64,000 bases of DNA from Capsaspora owczarzaki ATCC 30864 (Eukaryota > Opisthokonta > Filasterea): positions 624,876 through 688,875 of the forward strand of contig NW_011887307.1 of NCBI RefSeq assembly GCF_000151315.2, in the 5' to 3' direction. The notes beneath the pieces are model-generated. The model searched no databases and was not told the DNA's origin. It was given only the letters and a program-made list of their open reading frames with translations. Positions within the stretch are counted from its first letter, which is position 1; each line of letters starts with the position of its first letter. Positions 20,278-31,287 of this stretch are shown piece by piece. The position numbers were made by a program, and so were the translations under genes.

Positions 20278-23169
20278 TTAGGCCCGCGCCTGTTGTTGTT
20301 GCTGTAGCCGTTTTTTCAGGCCGACAACAAAAGCACGCATTGCACCCGACATGGTCTGGTTGATAATCCACTTGGACAGATTTCCGCGCAAATCGGTATT
20401 AATGACCCAAACAAGACAAGAAAGATGGGGCTTGTTGGGGATTTCGAGCATTGCCCAGCCTACACGAGCAACCCAAGCCAGACTTTCAGCACAACGTTTC
20501 ACGCGCTCGCTAGACACAAACAGCTCAAACAACGCCCCACGTACCTCCTGCTTCGTTCCAACCACGAACAACGTCTGGACGCTCCGGATACTCGTCTAGA
20601 ATGATGCTTTTGCCGGCTCCCATGTAGCTATTTCCAATCCGTCGCCATTGACGAACGTTGATAAAATCGCGAGGCAAGACCATGCCTCCAACAGCCTTAT
20701 TGGTCTGTGTCAAGGTCACATCAGTGTAGTCGTCAATCTTGTAAATCACCTATCAAAGCAAACCGTGTATGAGCACCGAGCGCCAAACAAACAGCGGTAA
20801 CAAGAATCGGACAGAAACATGTCATTGGGAAGAGCTGTCGACGCACATGGTAATCCGTCACATTCTCGTTCCAGGACGGATGATTCTCAATGTTATAAAA
20901 CAGCAACTCGAAGAGCGCAGTTGGAGAAACATCGAGGACGGTCACACTCTTGAACAGAACGACAGTCGGGGAATTTCGCCAATAAATCTGACTCTCGTTC
21001 TGCGCAATTCACATTGCTCACAACAGTTAGCACGGCACACATCCCAGAAACAAGGCAACACAAGTCAAAACAAGCACCCCTCCGCCACCCACGCGAGCGT
21101 ACCTTATCAGACGACAATGTCCAACCGTCGTTGGAGATTGAGTACGACCACATCAAATCCAGCGCTTCAACCGCCAGTCGGCGATACTCCGCGTCTCGAA
21201 CGAGATTCGGGGGGATGTGACGCGCCTTTGGGTTTGGTTGGCTATAGGTACCCACGATAGACGGGCGCTTCGAGGGAGGACCGGAGAACACGGGAACGGC
21301 CAGGCTGGCGCTATTCGGTGCTGCCTGATCCATCAAGGACTTGGTTTCTTCGTCGGCAATGCTTTGCTCATCCAGTTCTGATCAAACAGGTCAGGTAAAG
21401 TGAGCCCATACCAAAGCGATCAAAATAAGAGGGAAAATTTCAACCGCCTGACATAACAGCAAAAGCGGCCTGCTTACCGGGAGGTGTGCGGAATGGGGTT
21501 TCTTCACGCGACAAGCCAGGCAATTGGGCCGTGGTTTCATCCTCATGCTGACCGAATCGAGTGGCATACGCGGGCGACTTTTCAATTTCCCGGAACCTGT
21601 CGCGCAACACAAGAAAAGGACATCCATGTGACTTGAACATTCATTCTGCAAACGTGTGGATGTGTGTCACTGCCGAGCTTTGCAATCGCCTTACACTGGA
21701 GCCGTGCCATAGCGGGATGAGGATTGTGGCGCATACGTTGCCACGCCGTACGAGTTGTTGAGAAGACTCGCAGTCTCATTCAGCGAAGCAGCCAAGGCCG
21801 CTTGACGCTTGTTGCTCCGATTACGGAAGGCTCGCGCAGCCCACATCCACGCTTGGAGCCAGGGCATGACGAACGCGACAATCAACAAAATGTATTCACC
21901 CGGATCGCTGCTTGAGAAGCTGTAATAAAACACCTTTGCCAGCAAGTACGCAGTCGACGCCAGCGTCGTGACCTGTTGGTAGATTTCGATACCACCGACA
22001 AGGAAGCACCGAGTCGTCAAAGCAAACCATGCGCTGTCAGATTGATTTCAACCAGCAACAGACCCCCACTCAGCTGGCGAGATCCTTTACCGCGACAATG
22101 CTCCCATGAGGCTTGGCGATCACGAAGGTCAACAGCAGCACAAACAATCGTGCAGACGCCAGCATCTATGCACACCAATACACAATACAACAAAATGTCA
22201 GTACCACGTGAGTTTGATTTTTGTCCACAAAATCTGAGACCAAAGTTCGTTTTCTCCAAGCGAGCGAGCGCTGCCACAACGATCAGCAGAGATCAAACGA
22301 GCGCAGCCAGGTCTCCGAGTCAAAACCCCCGATCAATGTCGATCCCGGGTGTTTGTCCGTGAGTCAGGATCCGGATTGCAGTGAGGTCATCATCGCACCA
22401 ACTGGACTTTTTCCCCCCACAAACTCCCAATCTCGCCGTTTCCCATTGATTCTCATGTTTGTGTCGATGCACGATCACCAATGACATGGATGCCAGACAT
22501 CATCCCAAGCAAAAGCAAAAGCAAACGAGGCCGATACGCAATGGATTTGTGGCTCCTGACTGCTGACTGCTGACTGCTGACTGCAATGGACTGTGGCTGT
22601 GAATTGGCCTGAGATGTTTGATTGGATTGGATTCAACTCAATCTCACTCAGTCACTCACTCACTCACTCACTCACGTTTCAACAAAGCCCAAGCTCAATA
22701 GTGGAGATGAGATTGAGAGAGAGAGTAGCACTGGATCACGGTTTACCATGACATCAAAGACGCTCGTTGCAAACTTAAAGTGGACGGCCTGCTGGTTGAA
22801 AAAGTCGCTCGCACTGACGCTCTCTGTCTTTGCGACGACGACGAACAGCAGCAGCTCAAACAGCGCATCGAAGCCAGTCATGATCAGGAAGACACGCAGA
22901 AACCGCGAGCTAAACCGCACTCGCAGGCTGGACGACGCCTCGGGCAGCTCCTCCTCGTCGTCCTCGTCCTCCTCGTGCTCGTGCTCGCCCTGCTGCTGCC
23001 CTCCTTCGAGGTCGCTCTGTCGCCCATTCGGATGCTGCTGCTGACGTCGTTGTCCTTGTCCTCCTCCTCCTCCTCCGCGGTGGTGATGACGCTGATGCTG
23101 GTGCGGCGGTGACTGCTCGAGGCCGCTGTTGTGAAGGCGGGTAAAGCTCCCACCGTCCCTGCTGCTCAT
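20278..23169 (-). CDS. STARD3/MLN64-like protein: MENTAL membrane domain plus START lipid-transfer domain
   Basis: Eight exons: 23169-22747, 22165-22091, 21972-21695, 21596-21478, 21377-21103, 20987-20847, 20749-20545, 20459-20278. All phases close, giving 565 residues. The N-terminus is Gly/His/Arg-rich with an acidic patch. Four membrane segments then follow in MENTAL order: RVFLIMTGFDALFELLLFVV, HFKFATSVFDVM, ARLFVLLLTFVIA, and YILLIVAFVMPWLQAWMW, resembling late-endosomal STARD3. The START domain (about 330-565) has WNENVTDYH, DYTDVTLTQTNKAVGGMVLP, GWAMLEIPNKP, VWVINTDLRGNLSKW, and ends in ARA as human STARD3 does. STARD3 tethers endosomes to the ER and moves cholesterol; I could not see a convincing FFAT motif in the linker, so the tethering role is less certain. 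Confidence 0.92.
22554..22677. repeat. Two simple tandem repeats in STARD3 intron 1
   Basis: About four copies of a TGACTGC heptamer (22554-22582) and about eight copies of CACT/TCAC (22645-22677) lie in the first, longest intron (22166-22746). Confidence 0.8.
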
Positions 23170-23536
23170 CTGTCCAGCGTCACGACACACTTGGAAATAA
23201 AAGTGGAAAACAAAAATATGACTGGCAAAATGCAAAACAAAATCATTATTATCATCATCATCAGAGGCAGAGAATCGTAATAACGAGAACAAACAAACAA
23301 ACCATGGGATCAGAAACACTCAGCCCAGCGAGCCTTCCCCCCACCCCCGTGCTCCTTGTGACATTGTGTCGTGCTCAGGCAAGACTTGCCATTTTCAAAA
23401 GGCTGATTACTGCTGCTAGCATGGACTGTTGTCGAAAAGAGAAGTACAGTAGAAACACATGTTCATTGATACCAAACGGGTGCATCTCCAAAACAGCCTG
23501 CATTAGAAACGCAATGCAACATACACTCAAACATCA

Positions 23537-23612
23537 AACACCTAGAGCAGCTCACGAAGCAAAAGGTCCGCAACGTACTCTCAAAACACCAAACACCCAG
23601 AGCAGCTCACGG
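23537..23612. repeat. 49-nt-spaced local duplication reaching into the kinase gene's stop codon
   Basis: A unit containing AGAGCAGCTCACG occurs at about 23545 and again at about 23595. The second copy includes the stop codon of the LRR-kinase gene, so the 3' end of that gene has been partly duplicated downstream. Confidence 0.7.
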
Positions 23613-26600
23613 AACAAAGGTGTGGTTGAATGCGCCCTCCTGGAATGAGGTCAGACGAACTCGACAGATCGGGCAGTTGTCGTGGCGCTGGATCATCACT
23701 TGAGCACACGCAACACAGACGCATGCGTGGCAGCACGGCATCAATTTGGCATTGGTGGGCGCGTCGCAACAGATCAAGCACTCACGCTCGATAGCGTCTT
23801 CCTCGTTTGCTCCGGCTTCTTCGCCCGACAATCGTCTCAAGATCTCGCCGAACGACGGTCGATCAACTCGTGCTTGCTCAAGGCAATCAACCGCAAGATC
23901 TCCCGCCATGACTTGTGCCGCCTCCTTGTCGTGAATGCTCCAATCAATTGCCTTGTCCAGCACCGCATCAATTTTACGGCTCCTTTTCAGCTCGCGTCGA
24001 ACGTTGGCGAGCAGGTCGATGCTGGGCTGCTGTCCAGTCACAAGCTCAAGCAGAATCATGCCGTACGAGTACACGTCCGTTTTGATCGAGACCTTGCCTT
24101 CCTGGTGGTACTGCGGGCAGATGTACTGCAGTGTGCCTTGAACAGTCTGCGTACGAATGTAACTGTGTTCATCGACTTGAGCTGGCACAGAGCGCGTCAG
24201 CCCAAAGTCGGCGACTTTGGCGTGAAAGTCAGCATCCAGCAACACGTTGCTCGTCTTGAGATCCAGGTGGAACAGTGGCTGCCGCGGAATGGCAGTCTGG
24301 ACAAAGTGCATGGCGGTTGCAATATCGGTCGCAATGTTTCGGCGTTGAGCCCAGTTCAATGCAGGCGTGCCACCCTTGCGATCCAGACGCTCGCGAACAG
24401 ATCCGTTTGCCATCAGCTCGTAGACCAAGCAGCGCTCGTTGCCTTCCTGAGCATAGCACATGATGGTGACAATGTTCGGGTGACGGAAACGAGAGAGAGA
24501 TTCCAGCTCTGCTTCGAACTGAGCGACGCCTTGGGTTGAATTGGCCGCCAAGCGTTTGACCGCAACTTGCCGACCGCTCCAGACAGCAGAGTAGACGCTG
24601 CCAAATCCACCGCCACCGATGCGCTTGGACTCTGAAAACTGCATTGTGGCTTGCGACAGAACTTGCAACGACACTCGCGGAATGGTGGCGTTGATGGGTG
24701 CAGCGGACGAGGGCTGAGCTGGTTCCACTTGACGCGATTGGAGTTGTTGACCAACTTGCCGAGCCATCGAATCGGACGCCACGAGAGGTGCGCTGACAGC
24801 ATTGGATGGAGGAGCGGGCGTGGGTGCGACGGGGCCTGGACTCGGGGGAATGATGCTCTGATTTTCCGCCCTGGAAAATGAAGCAAGTCAGAAAGACAAT
24901 GAAGTCTCACAAACACCCACCCAAACAACAAGTGCAACTCACGAGAACTCGCAACCTGCGGGAACGCTTTGGGATAGACGCTGAACAGCACTTGCAGAGA
25001 TCTGGTTGCGGGACAGACTATTGCAAGCACGGACGCGTACAAGGTAAGATTTCAACAGATGCACAATGTTGGTTCGCTCAAGCCGCTGTATCGGACGGGC
25101 TCAATCAGACCCAACCGCCCAAGAGACGCTCGACAGCACACAAACATACTGGAGGATGGCCAGCAGCGGCTTGTTCCGAAGCGACGATTCAATCGCCAGT
25201 GCTCCCGTGTCACCAATCTGATTGACGTGCATCCTAGATCAGACAAACACCAGTAGCAAGTCAGGTTTGGGCAAAGTTGGAGATGCCACTCAAAGGCCAA
25301 ACTTGCGACCACCGTACTTGAAGTGAGTCAACGCAGTCGACGTCTGCAGGCCTTCAGCGATGGCACGCGCTCCGGCATCACCAATCCTGTTACTGCCCAT
25401 ACTATATCAGATCGATCATGTGAGAGCCGTGTGACCAGTAGCCCCTGTGACAGCTACAAAACGTACAGAAGTACAGAAAGGTTTGCTTTGTTCCGAAGCG
25501 CAGATCCGATCGCCTGGGCTCCCACGTCACCAATCTGATTGGCGTGCATCCTAACTCAGAAGGTCATCAGTATCACGCCATTATTGACCAGACCGGGACA
25601 TACAACTAAGTTCAAACATGCGAAAACAATACCAAAGCTGTATCAACGAAGTCGTCGTCTGCAGGCCTTCGGCGATGGCACAAGCTCCAGCATCGCCAAT
25701 CTTGTTGCTGCCCAAGCTGTATCAAAACGGGTACATGAGAGACGCGCGCCGAAGCGACACTTTAGACCACCAGAACGTACTGGACACTAGACAGGTCTGC
25801 TTTGTTCCGAAGCGCAGATCCGATCGCCTGTGCACCTGCGTTGCCGATTTGATTGTTGTTCATCCTAGGCCAGATAGGCATCAGTACCAAGCCATTCGTG
25901 AGCAAAGGCGAAGATGCGACAGACGCTCCAACTTGCAACTACGATACCGGAAATCGGTCAGCGCAGTCGACCCCTGCAGGCCTTCAGCTATAGCACAAGC
26001 TCCAGTGTCACCAATCTTGTTCTCGCCCAAGCTGCATCAAATTGCACAAGTAAGAGCCGTGCGACCAATAGCCCCCTTGACAGCACCAAGACATACTCGA
26101 GGAGGCACAGCTTTGCCTTGTTCCGAAGAGCTGATCCGATGGCCTGTGCTCCCGCGTCGCCGATTTGATTGGCGTACATCCTAAATCAGTCGAACATCAA
26201 TAGCAAGCCATTCTTGAGCAAAACTGGAAATGCGATCAAAGGTCAAACGTGCGACTACCATACCCGAGCTCAGTCAACGCTTTCGATGTCTTCAGTCCCT
26301 CAGCGATGGCACGAGCTCCAGCGTCGCCAATCTTGTTCTCGTGCAAGCTGCATCAAGTTGCTCATGTTAGAACCGTGTAACCGACAGCACCTATGATAGA
26401 ACCAGAACATACCAGAGATTCGTCAGGTTTGCCTTGTTCCGAAGCGCAGTTCCGATCGCCTTTGCTCCCGCGTCGCCAATTTGATTCGAACTCATTCTAA
26501 GTCAGACAAAAATCAGCAGCAGATCATTCCCACGGTCAAGTCAACCGCACAACTACCATACACGAGCTCAGTCAGCGCTTTCGACGTCTGTAGGCCTTCG

Positions 26601-29600
26601 GCGATGGCACGAGCGCCAGCATCACCGATCTTGTTCCTGCTCAAACTGTATCAAATCGATCAAATTAGAGCCGCCCGCATAAGCGACACTTATGGCAGCG
26701 CCACAACGTACTCGAGAGTAGACAGGTTGGCCTTGTTTCGAAGCGCAGATCCGATCGCTTGTGCTCCCGCGTCACCGATTTGATTGTTGTTCATCCTATG
26801 TCAGACCAACATCAAAAGTAAGCCATTATTGAGCAAAGTTGCAGAGGCGATAGAATGTCAAACGCGCAATACCGGAACTTCGTCAGTGCAGTCAATGCCT
26901 GCAGGCCTTCAGCGATGGCACGCGCTCCGACATCGCCAATCTTGTTGTAGCTCAAACTATGTCAGATCGCTCAAGTCAGAGTCACGCGACCAATAGCCCT
27001 TGTGACATCACCATGACGTACTCAAGGAAGGACAGGTTGACCAAGTTCGAAAGAGCAGATCCGATCGCTTGTGCACCCACGTTGCCGATTTGATTGTTGT
27101 TCATCCTACGCCAAACAAACATCAGCAGCAGCCCATTCTTGAGTAAAGTTGGTGATGCAACCAAAGATCAAACGCAAGGCTGCAATACTCGAGCGAAGCT
27201 AGTGCGGTCGACACCGCCACGCCTTCAGCGATGGCACGAGCTCCGAAATCACCAATCTTGTTCCAGTTCAAGCTGTAGGAAAATCAATCAAGTGAGAGCC
27301 GCATGGCAATATCTCCAAATGACGCCGCCCGAACGTACCAGAGCCTGAACAGCTGTGCCTTCTTGTTCCGAAGCGCAACTGCGATCGACTGTGCTCCCAT
27401 GTCTGTAATTTGATTTTTTTCGAGCCTGTTTCAGACAAAAATTAGCAGCAAGCCATGCTTGCGCGAAGTTGGAGGTGCAACAGAGTGTCAAAGGCGCGAC
27501 TACAGTACTTGAGCTCAGTCAACGCAGGTAATGTCAGCAGGCCGTCTGCGATGGCATGTGCTCCGGCATCACCGATCATGTTACTGCTCATGCTGCATCA
27601 AATTCGGACAAGTTAGTGTCGCGCGCCGAAGAGACACTGTACACCAGAACATACTCAAGCGTTGACAGGTTCTCCTTGTTCCGGAGCGCATATCCGATCG
27701 GCTGTGCACCCGCGTCGCCGATTTGATTCGAACTCATGCTAAGTCAGACAAAAATCAGCAGCAGGTCATTGAGCGAAGCTAGAGATGCGACCACAGGTCA
27801 GGTTGATCACGCAACTACAACACCTCAAGTCAGTCAGCGCAGTTGACGCATGCAGGCCTTCAGCGATAGCCCGAGCTCCGGTATCACCAATGTGGTTCAG
27901 TTCCAAGCTGCAACAAGTTGTTCAAGTGAGATCTGTGGGACCAATAGCCCCTGCGACATCAGCAGAACGTACTGGAGCCGCAATAGTTTCGACTTGTTTC
28001 GAAGCGCAGGACCGATCGCCTGGGCTCCCGCGTCACCGATTTGATTGCGGTGCATCCTAAATCAATCAAGCATCAGTAGCAAGCCAGAGATGAGCTAAGC
28101 TGGACTTGTAACCAAACGCTCGAGCACAATACCTGAGTTCAGTTAGCGCTGTCGATCCCTGTACGCCTTCAGCGATAGCACGAGCTCCGGCATCGCCAAT
28201 CTTGTTCTCGTCCAAGCTGTATTAATTCGTGCATATGTGAGAGCCGCTTGACCAACAGCCCCCAATGAGAGCACCAGAACGTACTAGAGTGTGGACAGGT
28301 TTGCCTTGTTCCGGAGCGCAGATCCGATCGCCTGAGCTCCCGCGTCGCCAATTTGATTCTTATCCATCCTAAGTCACGCAAACAATTCAGAAGCAGGTCG
28401 CTCTTTAGCGGAGGTACAGATGTGACCAAAGGTCAAACGCGATTTCGATACCAGAGCGTTGTCAGCAAAGTCGATGTAGTCTGCAGGCCTTCACCGATGG
28501 CACGAGCGCCGGCATCACCAATCATGTTCTCGCTCAAGCTGTATCCAATCAGTCAAGTGAGAGCCAAACACCAAATAGACACGGTACACCACCAGAACGT
28601 ACGAGAGGATTGACAGGTTTGCCTTGTTGCGAAGGGCAGATCCGATCGCCTGTGCTCCCGCGTCGCTGATTTGATTATTTTCCATCCTAAGTCACGCAAA
28701 CACCGGAACCAAGCCATTCTTGAGCAAAGACGGAGATGCGACAGAACGTCAAATGTGCGACTGCGGTACCTGAGCTCGGTCAGCGCACTCGACGTTTGTA
28801 GGCCTGCAGCGATAGCACTAGCTCCCACAGCACCAATCTTGTTCTCTTCCAAGCTGTATCAAATCGGTCAATTAGAGAAGCGTGACCAATAAACCCTGCG
28901 ACACCACCAGCACGTACTAGAGAACAGACAGTTTCGCCTTGTTTCGAAGTGCAGAGCCGATCGCCTGTGCACCAGCGTCGCCGATTTTGTTGGCCTGCAT
29001 CCTGTGTCAGACGAGCATCAGATGCAACCCATTCTTGAGCGAAAGCTGGTGATGAGACCAAAAAAAAAATAGTCAAAACGCAAGTCTGCAATACTCGAAG
29101 GAAGCTAGTGCGGTCGCCGCCTGCAGCCCTTCGGCGATGGCACGAGCTCCGACATCACCAATGTCGTTCATGCCGAGGCTGTTGTTGCCAAGTCAGTCAA
29201 GTGAGAGCCGTGTGACCAATGGGCCCCCACGCGATACCCCAGAACGTACCAGAGCATCGTCAGCCTGGTCTTGTTCCGAAGTGCAAGTCCGATCGCCCGT
29301 GCTCCCGTGTCACCAATGTGATTGATAATCATGCTATTTGACACAATTTAGGTGAGATATCGTCTTGAGCGCCTCGCTTCCATTGCTATAGTCGCTTTCT
29401 GACTTGAGATGTCGCAAGTTGCCATTCTCCATGAGACCCCTGGCAATCACAACAGCCTCTTCATCGGTAATCGAAGCGCAGTCGAGTCTGGATGATGCCG
29501 CCAAACACCAAACGCAGGTCAGCGTGCAGCGCCAACGACCACGCCTGCCAGGTCTTTGAACGATACTTACTCGACATCAGAGGAAGACACTGCGGCAGAG

Positions 29601-29632
29601 TAACGCTGCCACAGTACATGCGTATCAGACAT
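23607..29632 (-). CDS. LRR (NLR-type) - IRAK-like non-RD kinase - RING finger protein
   Basis: One gene of about 31 exons and about 1250 residues. Exon 1 (29632-29571) begins MSDTHVLWQRYSAA. About 28 exons of 84 nt follow (such as 29487-29404, 29333-29250, 26180-26097, 26031-25948), each one ribonuclease-inhibitor-type LRR. Then come a 75-nt last LRR exon (25017-24943) and a large 3' exon (24870-23607). The latter encodes a Pro-rich linker and a kinase with GGGGFGSVYSAVW, VAVKRL, gatekeeper Tyr in CLVYELMANGSV, HLDLKTSNVLLD and ADFGLTRS, resembling IRAK/Pelle and plant receptor-like kinases. The Arg of HRD is Leu, so it is non-RD. A C3HC4 RING of IAP type ends the protein (ECLICCDAP, PCCHACVCVACA, CPICRVRL). 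No signal peptide or membrane segment is seen, so it is probably cytosolic. Immune-type sensing is inferred. Confidence 0.85.
25146..29335 (-). repeat. Tandem array of two-exon LRR units, about 316-bp period
   Basis: Fourteen type-A exons (consensus NQIGDAGAQAIGSALRNKA) alternate with thirteen type-B exons (NKIGDAGARAIAEGLQ). Example: A 26180-26097, intron 65 nt, B 26031-25948, intron 83 nt, next A starting at 25864. Every checked intron is phase 2 and sits at the same point of the LRR. Introns have diverged much more than exons. Confidence 0.9.
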
Positions 29633-31287
29633 CTAGGGAGGAACAATGGATGAACAGATCAGTCAGCCTGAAGTGTGCAGCCCTCCCCTCCCGCCGTCAG
29701 TCCAGGACACAGCAACGTCCCACTCTCGATGTGACTTGTTCCGCCTCCCTCGTCAGCCTTGTCATGCGACTCTGCGACGGGAAGGGCTTTCGGTGCAAAA
29801 GCATTCATTGTGCGTCTCTTTGCGCACCCCCCCCCCCAAACACAACACAACACGCACACCCCACTCGCGACCATCACCGTCGTCTACACAAGCTAGATCG
29901 AGCTAGATCGAGCTGGATCAAGCTGCTCTAGCGGGCACAGTTGGTGCCTGAGAGTGAGCCTTGGGCGATCGCGCGTTTGTTTCGGCTTCCATGTGCGTTT
30001 GGTGCGCACCGACGTGGAAGGCTCATGTGCAGCGTGTGTGCGATGTGTGTGTGCATCAAATCGAAGACGCGACAAACAACAGCAACAGCAGCAACAGCCA
30101 GCAACAAAAAAAGGGGTAGTCAAAACCTGACCTTGAAACAAAAAAAAAAAAAAAAAAAAAGCAATGAAACAGAGAGTGAGCCGTTATGACACGATACCCC
30201 CCCAAAAAAAAGGATGACACATCGTCAAAGGCAAAGCGAATGGCTCGTCTTTCGAGCTGGTCGCGGGATTGTGGCGCGGATTAACGAGAGAGAGAGAGAG
30301 CGAGCGCTGAAAACCAAGCCGCTTTGTGATGGATTCAACGTCACATCTGAGAGCTACCCTGGTCATTCTGTTTGACTAATTGTGTGAGGGCTGTTAAGGC
30401 GCCTGTATCGCTGTTCTCCAAGGACGAAGAACGAAACGCGAGGTAGAGAGAGAGAGAGAGAGAGAGAGCCAAGTTGGATGGCCTCGATCAGGCAGCATCC
30501 CATGGGCCATATGACTCTTTTGACTACCAACAAGTGAGAAGCATTCCCACCGGGGAGCAGAGAAGGGCTGGAGGTGGTTGAGCCTGTGCTAGGGTTGCGT
30601 TAGGGTTGCGTTCAGTTAGGGTTAGGGTTAGGTTTTTTTTGTATTAGGGTTAGGTTAGGGTTTAGTCTTTGTTTCCGTAACCCTAAAACCCTAAAACCCT
30701 AGTTTCATATTGTTTTTGATTGTGCTGCTGCCGTTTGGTTGGACTTGCCGCAACTGCAACGCGGCTGAGCTTGTCTTAAGGCTGACACGTGTCGCAAGGA
30801 TTGAGCCCAGCCACATTGCGCTGCTTGCGACAGAACAGAGCGCGCCGGCGTTTGCAGGCGAACAGGATTTGCAACAAAAAAGAAAAAAAATTTGCGCCTT
30901 TTTTTTCCCCGTCCAGCGATCAGCTTCGCCGACAGTTGGATGCGGTGCGCTGGCGGTATTTCCGACAGTGACACTGTCGCCGCTTCAGCAGTTCTGACAG
31001 CGTGCCGCGCGGGGACGAACGGTCAACCAACCAAAGCACAAAGCAAGCTAAACGCAGCGAAACAAAAGTCGAAAAAGCCATTTCAAAAATAGTGAAGTTT
31101 TCCCGCCTTTTTTTTTTTTTTTTTTTGAGGTCTCAGTTTTTTGATGAACGTTGTCAAAATGTGTAGTTGTGAAAAAGTTTTTATTGGACGTGCGAATTTT
31201 GATTGCTGCTATTTGATGCTTCTGAAAACTTGGAGCTAACGTTTGATGTTCGGATTTTTCTTTCCTATTTTTTATTTTCTTCTCACC
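29633..31287. promoter_or_regulatory. Divergent intergenic region between the LRR-kinase and TRF-like genes
   Basis: About 1.65 kb separating two divergent starts. It holds an A-run at 30138-30160 (T-run in the sense of the LRR-kinase gene), (GA)n stretches at 30288-30301 and 30446-30468, the telomeric-like block at 30589-30702 and a T-run at 31110-31126 in the sense of the TRF gene. No further gene was seen. Confidence 0.55.
30589..30702. repeat. Interstitial telomere-like repeats, TTAGGG then inverted CCCTAA
   Basis: The plus strand shows degenerate TAGGGTTGCG units, then TTAGGG repeats at 30600-30632 and 30644-30663. These are followed within about 15 nt by inverted CCCTAAAA repeats at 30678-30702. 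The two halves could pair as a hairpin. Confidence 0.85.

Noticed and set aside
25146-29335. Repeat array considered as a CRISPR array or satellite DNA
   Set aside because: The repeated part is coding LRR sequence with intact splice signals and phase, and the spacers behave as introns. No cas-like genes; the genome is eukaryotic.
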